Shown here piece by piece: positions 57,808 through 64,000 of a DNA stretch of 64,000 nucleotides. Every line of letters begins with the position of its first letter. The first letter of the stretch is position 1. The notes under the pieces were generated by a model that was given only the letters and a program-made list of their open reading frames with translations, was not told the DNA's origin and searched no databases. Source of the stretch: Actinomyces viscosus (GTDB lineage: Bacteria; Actinomycetota; Actinomycetes; Actinomycetales; Actinomycetaceae); NCBI RefSeq assembly GCF_900637975.1, contig NZ_LR134477.1:1-64000 (forward strand), written 5' to 3'. The position numbers and the translations under genes were made by a program.

Positions 57808-58758
57808 ATGAGCTCGACACCCGCTCCTGCCGCTGGATCCACCACTGGATCTGGAGCTGCCCCCTCCGCCGCAGTCTCCGGGACCCGCCCGCTGACGGAC
57901 GCCGTCACCGAGGTCCGGGCCACCGACCCCGGCCGCATCGGTCGGGTCCTGGCCCAGCGCCCCCGCGCCGACCTGGCCGAGGCCGGACGCCTCATGGTCA
58001 TCGCCTGCGACCACCCCGCCCGCGGGGCCCTGGGCGCCGGCGAGCGGCCCCTGGCCATGGCCGACCGGGAGGACCTCCTCCAGCGCTGTGTGACGGCGCT
58101 GTCCCGTCCCGGCGTCAACGGCTTCCTCGGGACCGCCGAGATCATCGAGGACCTGGCGCTCCTGGGTGCACTGGACGGCAAGCTCGTCTGGGGCTCCATG
58201 AACCGCATCGGTCTCCAGGGTGCCTCCTTCGAGATGGACGACCGCTTCGGCGCCTATGACGCCGAGGGCATCGAGGCCTCCCACCTCGACGGCGGCAAGA
58301 TGCTCACCCGCATCGACTACGCCGACCCCGCCACCGCGGCCACCCTCCAGGCCAGCGCCAAGGCCATCGACTCCCTGTCGGGGCGCGGGCTGAACGCCAT
58401 GATCGAGCCCTTCATCTCCCGCCGGCAGGACGGGCGCATCGTCAACGACCTCAGTGAGGAGGCGGTTATCCGCTCCATCTGCATCGCCCAGGCGCTGGGG
58501 CGCAGCTCGGCGCACACCTGGCTCAAGCTGCCCTGTGTCAGCGAGCCCGCCTCGATGAGGCGCGTCATGGCCTCCACCTCCCTGCCCAGCCTCATCCTGG
58601 GAGGTGAGGTCTCCGCCGACCCCGAGGCCACCCGGGCCTCCTGGAAGGCGGCCCTCGAGCTGCCCAACGTCAGGGGGCTGGTCGTGGGCCGGTCCCTGCT
58701 CTACCCCCGCAACGACGACGTCGAGGGCGCCGTCGACGCCGCCGTCGCCCTGCTGTGA
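57808..58758 (+). CDS. Cgl0159-type TIM-barrel protein, probable DKGP aldolase of the inositol route
   Basis: 316 residues, 10 bases after iolC. GRLMVIACDHPARGALGAGERPLAMADREDLLQRC, GVNGFLGTAEIIEDLALLGALDGKLVWGSMNRIGLQGASFEMDDRFGAYDAEGIEA, GRGLNAMIEPFISRR, TWLKLPCVSEPASMRRVMASTSLPSLILGGEV. It is the Cgl0159 (beta/alpha)8 family found in corynebacterial iol clusters. No classical IolJ is present in the window, so this protein is the likely enzyme that splits 6-phospho-5-dehydro-2-deoxygluconate into dihydroxyacetone phosphate and malonate semialdehyde. The TWLKLP lysine could form the Schiff base. The N-terminal 30 residues are low-complexity. Confidence 0.8.
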   Translation: MSSTPAPAAGSTTGSGAAPSAAVSGTRPLTDAVTEVRATDPGRIGRVLAQRPRADLAEAGRLMVIACDHPARGALGAGERPLAMADREDLLQRCVTALSRPGVNGFLGTAEIIEDLALLGALDGKLVWGSMNRIGLQGASFEMDDRFGAYDAEGIEASHLDGGKMLTRIDYADPATAATLQASAKAIDSLSGRGLNAMIEPFISRRQDGRIVNDLSEEAVIRSICIAQALGRSSAHTWLKLPCVSEPASMRRVMASTSLPSLILGGEVSADPEATRASWKAALELPNVRGLVVGRSLLYPRNDDVEGAVDAAVALL

Positions 58759-58871
58759 GCACCTGACGCATTCCGAGGACGGGGCCCCACGCCCCGTCAA
58801 CCGGCCCCGACCGGGCCGCAGATACGAGACAATCCGCACGAGTACCACCCAGGAGCCGAAGGAGCACCGCC

Positions 58872-59786
58872 ATGGGTCACACCGACCACCCCGTCCAGCC
58901 CGACACGACGGGCCAGTCCCGCTACGTCATCCGCGCCGGCGAGCTCGCCCACGACAGCTACGAGCTGGACCTGACCCCCGAGCGGGCCGGCTGGGAGTGG
59001 TCCTCCTTGCGTGTGGTGGCGCTCGCCCCCGGAGGCAGCCTGACCGTGCCCGCAGGCGAGCACGAGTACCTCGTCCTGCCCCTGTCCGGGGGATGCAGCG
59101 TTCAGGCCGACGGCGAGCGCTTCGAGGTGGCCGGACGCGACTCGGTCTTCACCGACATCACCGACTACGTCTACGTTCCCCGCCGCACCGAGGTGACCCT
59201 CACCAGCGCCGGCGGCGCCCGCATCGCCCTGCCCGGCGCCAAGGCCACCACCGACAAGCCGCTGCGCTACTGCCCGCGCTCCGAGGTCGGCACCGGGCTG
59301 CGCGGTGCCGGCCCCTCCTCGCGGCAGGTCAACAACTACGCGCTGGGCAACGACGTCGAGACCTCCCACCTGCTGGCCTGCGAGGTCCTCACCCCCGGCG
59401 GCAACTGGTCCTCCTACCCGCCTCACAAGCACGACGAGCACACCGAGGTCGAGCGCGTCCTGGAGGAGATCTACTACTACGAGGTCCGCTCCGGCGAGGG
59501 CGACGCGGAGGGCTTCGCGCTCCAGCGCATCTACCCCTCACCCGGCCACGACATCGACGTGTGCACCGAGGTCCGCGGCGGCGACGTCGTCGTCATGCCC
59601 TACGGCTACCACGGCCCCTCCGTGGCCGCCCCCGGCTACGACCTCTACTACCTCAACGTCATGGCCGGCCCCGCCGAGGACTCCGTGTGGCTCATGACCG
59701 ACGACCCCCACCACACCTGGGTGCGCCAGACCTGGGAGGGTCAGCAGGTCGACCCGCGCCTGCCCATGACCCCCATGAACAGCTAG
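58872..59786 (+). CDS. iolB: 5-Deoxy-glucuronate isomerase
   Basis: 304 residues. Double cupin enzyme converting 5-deoxy-glucuronate to 2-deoxy-5-keto-gluconate. GWEWSSLRVVALAPGGSLTVPAGEHEYLVLPLSGGCSVQADGE (first cupin), VETSHLLACEVLTPGGNWSSYPPHKHDEHTEVERVLEEIYYYEV (metal site His-His-Glu), GGDVVVMPYGYHGPSVAAPGYDLYYLNVMAGP. ATG 58872 has GGAG upstream. Confidence 0.95.
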   Translation: MGHTDHPVQPDTTGQSRYVIRAGELAHDSYELDLTPERAGWEWSSLRVVALAPGGSLTVPAGEHEYLVLPLSGGCSVQADGERFEVAGRDSVFTDITDYVYVPRRTEVTLTSAGGARIALPGAKATTDKPLRYCPRSEVGTGLRGAGPSSRQVNNYALGNDVETSHLLACEVLTPGGNWSSYPPHKHDEHTEVERVLEEIYYYEVRSGEGDAEGFALQRIYPSPGHDIDVCTEVRGGDVVVMPYGYHGPSVAAPGYDLYYLNVMAGPAEDSVWLMTDDPHHTWVRQTWEGQQVDPRLPMTPMNS

Positions 59787-59850
59787 CCGCCCCGCCCGAT
59801 CACCCCGCCCACCACCTCACAAGAGCAGAGAAGAACAGAGAAGAGCCACG

Positions 59851-61758
59851 ATGAGCAACGAAGCCTACGCCGGCACGATCCGTCTGACGGTCGCCCAGGC
59901 CACCATCCGTTTCCTGTCCAACCAGTACTCCGAGCGCGACGGCGTCGAGCAGCGCCTCATCGCCGGTGCCTTCGGCATCTTCGGTCACGGCAACGTGGCC
60001 GGCATCGGTCAGGCCCTCCTGCAGAACGAGATCGCCCGCGCCGACGGCGAGCAGGAGATGCCCTACATCATGCCCCGCAACGAGCAGGGGCAGGTGCACG
60101 CGGCCGCCGCCTTCGCCAAGACCACCAACCGCCTCCAGACCTACATGTGCACGGCCTCGATCGGTCCGGGCTCGCTCAACATGGTCACCGGCGCCGCCCT
60201 GGCCACCACCAACCGCCTGCCGGTGCTGCTGTTCCCCTCCGACCAGTTCGCCACCCGCGTCCCCGACCCCGTGCTCCAGCAGCTGGAGGACCCCACCAGC
60301 CTGGACGTGAGCGTCAACGACGCCTTCCGTCCCGTCTCCCGCTTCTTCGACCGCATCAACCGGCCCGAGCAGCTCATCCCCTCGCTGCTCAACGCCATGC
60401 GCGTGCTCACCGACCCCGCCGAGACCGGCGCGGTGACCATCGCCATGCCCCAGGACGTCCAGGCCGAGGTCTTCGACTGGCCCGTGGAGTTCTTCCGCAA
60501 GCGCGTGTGGCACGTGCGCCGCCCGGTGCCCGAGCCCGCCGCCCTTGAGCGCGCCGTCGCCCTCATCAAGGCCGCCAAGCGCCCCCTCATCATCGCCGGC
60601 GGAGGCGCCATCTACTCCGGCGCCAGCGAGGAGCTGCGGGCCCTGGCCACCGCCACCGGCATCCCGGTGGGCGACACCCAGGCCGGCAAGGGCGCCATCA
60701 ACTTCGACCACCCCAGCGCGGTGGGCGGCGTGGGATCCACCGGCGGCGACTCCGGCAACCACATCGCCGACAAGGCCGACCTCATCATCGGTGTGGGCAC
60801 GCGCTACTCCGACTTCACCACGGCCTCCAAGACCCAGTTCAAGAACCCCGACGTGAAGTTCGTGAACATCAACGTCACCCCCTTCGACGCCGCCAAGGAG
60901 AGCGCCGAGATGGTGGTGGCCGACGCCCGCGAGGCCCTGGCCGCCCTGACCGAGGCGCTCGCCGACTACCACGTCGAGGAGTCCTACTCCGAGGAGATCA
61001 CCCGCGAGAAGGAGGCCTGGCTCAAGGCCACCGAGCGCTGCTACCACCTGGACCACGGGCCGCTGCCCGCCCAGACCGAGGTCTTCGGAGCCCTCAACGA
61101 GCTCATGGGGGAGGAGGACGTCGTCATCAACGCCGCCGGCTCCATGCCCGGTGACCTCCAGGCCCTGTGGCAGGCCCGCAGCCCGCTGCAGTACCACGTG
61201 GAGTACGCCTTCTCCTGCATGGGCTACGAGGTCCCCGCCGCGATGGGCGTCAAGCTCGCCCGGCCCGACGCCGAGGTGGTCTCCATCGTGGGTGACGGCA
61301 CCTACCAGATGCTCCCCATGGAGCTGGCCACCGTGGTCCAGGAGAACATCAAGGTCATCTACGTCCTGCTGCAGAACTACGGCTTCTGCTCCATCGGTGC
61401 CCTGTCGGAGTCCCGCGGCTCCCAGCGCTTCGGCACCAAGTACCGCCAGCGCGGCGAGGGCAGCCACCTGGCCGACGAGCAGGTCATCGACGGCGTCGAC
61501 ATCGCCGCCAACGCCCGCTCCTGGGGGCTGGACGTCCTCGAGGTCCACACCATCGAGGAGTTCAAGGAGGCCTACCGCAAGGCCGAGGCCTCCGACCGTC
61601 CCACGATGATCCACATCGAGACCGACCTCTACGGCCCCAACCCGCCCGGGTCGAGCTGGTGGGACGTCCCGGTCTCCGGCGTCTCCGCCCTGGAGTCCAC
61701 CCAGCGCGCCTATGAGGACTACCAGCGCGACCGCAAGCCGCAGCGCCACTACCTCTAG
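59851..61758 (+). CDS. iolD: 3D-(3,5/4)-trihydroxycyclohexane-1,2-dione hydrolase
   Basis: 635 residues. ThDP enzyme that opens the ring to 5-deoxy-glucuronate. IAGAFGIFGHGNVAGIGQALLQ (ThDP activation region), PYIMPRNEQGQVHAAAAFAKTTNRLQTYMCTASIGPGSLNMVTGAALATTNRLPVLLFPSDQFATR, central NAD/FAD-like fold AAKRPLIIAGGGAIYSGASEEL, and the C-terminal ThDP motif VVSIVGDGTYQMLPMELATVVQENIKVIYVLLQNYGFCSIG. Closely IolD-like over its whole length. Last gene of the operon, 64 bases after iolB, followed by a terminator. Confidence 0.95.
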   Translation: MSNEAYAGTIRLTVAQATIRFLSNQYSERDGVEQRLIAGAFGIFGHGNVAGIGQALLQNEIARADGEQEMPYIMPRNEQGQVHAAAAFAKTTNRLQTYMCTASIGPGSLNMVTGAALATTNRLPVLLFPSDQFATRVPDPVLQQLEDPTSLDVSVNDAFRPVSRFFDRINRPEQLIPSLLNAMRVLTDPAETGAVTIAMPQDVQAEVFDWPVEFFRKRVWHVRRPVPEPAALERAVALIKAAKRPLIIAGGGAIYSGASEELRALATATGIPVGDTQAGKGAINFDHPSAVGGVGSTGGDSGNHIADKADLIIGVGTRYSDFTTASKTQFKNPDVKFVNINVTPFDAAKESAEMVVADAREALAALTEALADYHVEESYSEEITREKEAWLKATERCYHLDHGPLPAQTEVFGALNELMGEEDVVINAAGSMPGDLQALWQARSPLQYHVEYAFSCMGYEVPAAMGVKLARPDAEVVSIVGDGTYQMLPMELATVVQENIKVIYVLLQNYGFCSIGALSESRGSQRFGTKYRQRGEGSHLADEQVIDGVDIAANARSWGLDVLEVHTIEEFKEAYRKAEASDRPTMIHIETDLYGPNPPGSSWWDVPVSGVSALESTQRAYEDYQRDRKPQRHYL

Positions 61759-61822
61759 GAGCACTACCTGGCGGGATCACAGGTAGGGCGCGGATCGGCG
61801 CGCAGCTCCTGCGCCACCGCGT

Positions 61823-61861
61823 CGGCGGGGCCCACGGCGATCACGGCCGTGGGCCCCGCCG
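61823..61861 (+). terminator. Terminator after iolD
   Basis: 16-bp perfect stem (61823-61838 and 61846-61861), loop of 7, 65 bases after the stop. Confidence 0.8.
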
Positions 61862-61996
61862 TGCGTCCTGGCTGGTGTGAGGCCGGCGTCCGGCAGGTGC
61901 TTGAGAGGCGTCCGATCAGCCTCGGCGGTGGGGCGCCGGGTGGGCTTCGGGAGCGCCGACGGGGCCCGGGAAAGATCACGATGTGGTCAACGCCCC

Positions 61997-62016
61997 CATT
62001 TTGTTCTGACAAAATG
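61997..62016 (+). promoter_or_regulatory. Inositol-island operator, copy 7 (perfect palindrome)
   Basis: CATTTTGT-TCTG-ACAAAATG: 8-bp arms with a 4-base centre. It is the most symmetric copy, 153 bases ahead of iolA. Confidence 0.75.
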
Positions 62017-62168
62017 ACGTGAACAGCCGCCTAGGACGTTAGGGTGGGGGTACATGCAAGGCGCTGGGTGCCCGACCGGTCCCCACTGAGACCTTGGTCG
62101 GGGTTGTGCCCGGCCGACCCCATAGGCGGGGACGGGCCCGCGAAACCGACAATCAGGAGTCGATAACG

Positions 62169-63662
<1,494 letters not shown>

Positions 63663-63698
63663 GAGCGGCCGCTCCGCATCCGATCGCCATCTGATCGC

Positions 63699-63768
63699 CG
63701 CGGACGCACCCTAGGTCTCGAGGACTGATCCTGTGGGATGAGTCCGCGGGCTCCAAGGTGCGTCCGCG
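63699..63768 (+). terminator. Terminator after iolA
   Basis: 12-bp outer stem CGCGGACGCACC (63699-63710 with 63757-63768) enclosing a second stem (GGACTGATCC with GGATGAGTCC, about 63722-63745). Confidence 0.65.
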
Positions 63769-63800
63769 CGGGTTTGAAGGGCTGAGGTCAGGGGCGCGGG

Positions 63801-63878
63801 GGTGAGGCGAGGAGGTGAGGCGAGGGGATGAGGCGAGAGGGTGAGGCGAGGGGGTGAGGCGAGGGGGTGAGGCGAGGG
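63801..63878. repeat. 13-bp minisatellite, six copies
   Basis: Six units of GGTGAGGCGAGGG (units at 63801, 63814, 63827, 63840, 63853, 63866; units 1 and 3 vary by one to three bases). Non-coding, between iolA and the next operator. Confidence 0.85.
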
Positions 63879-63934
63879 GATAGGAGAGGAGGGCAACGGG
63901 CCGGGAGTCCTGTCGCTCGCTGAAGATCAGACAT

Positions 63935-63950
63935 CATTGTTAGAACAAAG
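63935..63950. promoter_or_regulatory. Inositol-island operator, copy 8
   Basis: CATTGTTAGAACAAAG (complement CTTTGTTCTAACAATG), 50 bases from the right edge; it implies that the next gene to the right also belongs to the regulon. Confidence 0.6.
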
Positions 63951-64000
63951 TCCTAGGTTTCCGGCTGGTGGGGGTGTACGGTGGATGTCACATCCGAAAC

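Larger units (their letters stand above)
61759..62168. other. Intergenic region between iolD and iolA
   Basis: 410 bases with no gene seen. It carries the iolD terminator and a fully symmetric operator copy, so iolA has its own promoter here. Confidence 0.6.
63663..64000. other. Intergenic region after iolA
   Basis: 338 bases to the window edge without a gene. It holds a terminator, a 13-bp tandem repeat and an operator copy for a gene that starts beyond the edge. Confidence 0.6.

Noticed and set aside
59800..61764. 654-codon open frame opposite iolD
   Set aside because: Antisense shadow of a gene with unmistakable ThDP motifs.
63801..63878. Possible iteron-type origin
   Set aside because: Only a 13-bp G-rich minisatellite, with no initiator gene or AT-rich region nearby.

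Overview
The window looks like a chromosomal stretch of a high-GC actinobacterium of the Actinomyces type. This is inferred from the very high GC, a WhiB regulator, a GuaB/GuaB3 pair, a CIRCE-controlled groES, extended -10 hexamers abutting start codons (leaderless genes), and fermentation genes (pta-ackA, a water-forming NADH oxidase). The species cannot be fixed from sequence reading alone.

Bases 1-12,500 carry housekeeping genes: a TsaB-RimI fusion, the sdhCAB operon, a HAD phosphatase, DNA-3-methyladenine glycosylase I, tsaD, and a TetR regulator divergent from a fused tandem ABC exporter. Almost all of these are broken by one-base indels in short G/C runs. Because essential genes such as tsaD and sdhA each carry several such breaks while keeping every motif, draft-sequence error is the simplest explanation. 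Bases 12,500-15,740 are an insertion-sequence scar: a truncated IS3 element abuts a second IS3 element, and both sides hold remnants of small membrane/PH-domain-like genes.

Bases 15,600-34,000 hold a glutamate-cysteine ligase-like enzyme, a THUMP-like methyltransferase with a 24-bp tandem repeat at its end, a SanA/YdcF protein, groES without groEL, WhiB, an ISL3 element, guaB and guaB3 around a DnaQ-type exonuclease, ptsH with a GRP-type sugar transporter, a sodium/solute symporter with a small two-helix partner, an RNase H, a GtrA protein, and a damaged operon (Bcr-type ABC ATPase, permease, histidine kinase, response regulator). Bases 34,000-40,300 hold ackA-pta, a PepSY membrane protein and a TauE/SafE exporter.

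Bases 40,300-64,000 form an intact sugar and inositol island. It has a complete myo-inositol route: uptake (IolT-like MFS), IolG, IolE, IolD, IolB, IolC, a Cgl0159-type aldolase, and IolA (methylmalonate-semialdehyde dehydrogenase). It also carries a transaldolase, two further Gfo/Idh/MocA oxidoreductases, a TIM-barrel isomerase, a mutarotase, two LacI regulators and a GntR regulator. A shared operator close to CTTTGTYCTGACAAAG recurs in front of nearly every transcription unit of the island, including one running off the right edge, and very probably defines the regulon of the GntR protein at 55,708-56,460. This regulon is the most coherent system in the window. A second curiosity is a small GC-rich hairpin element sitting inside two unrelated transposase genes.
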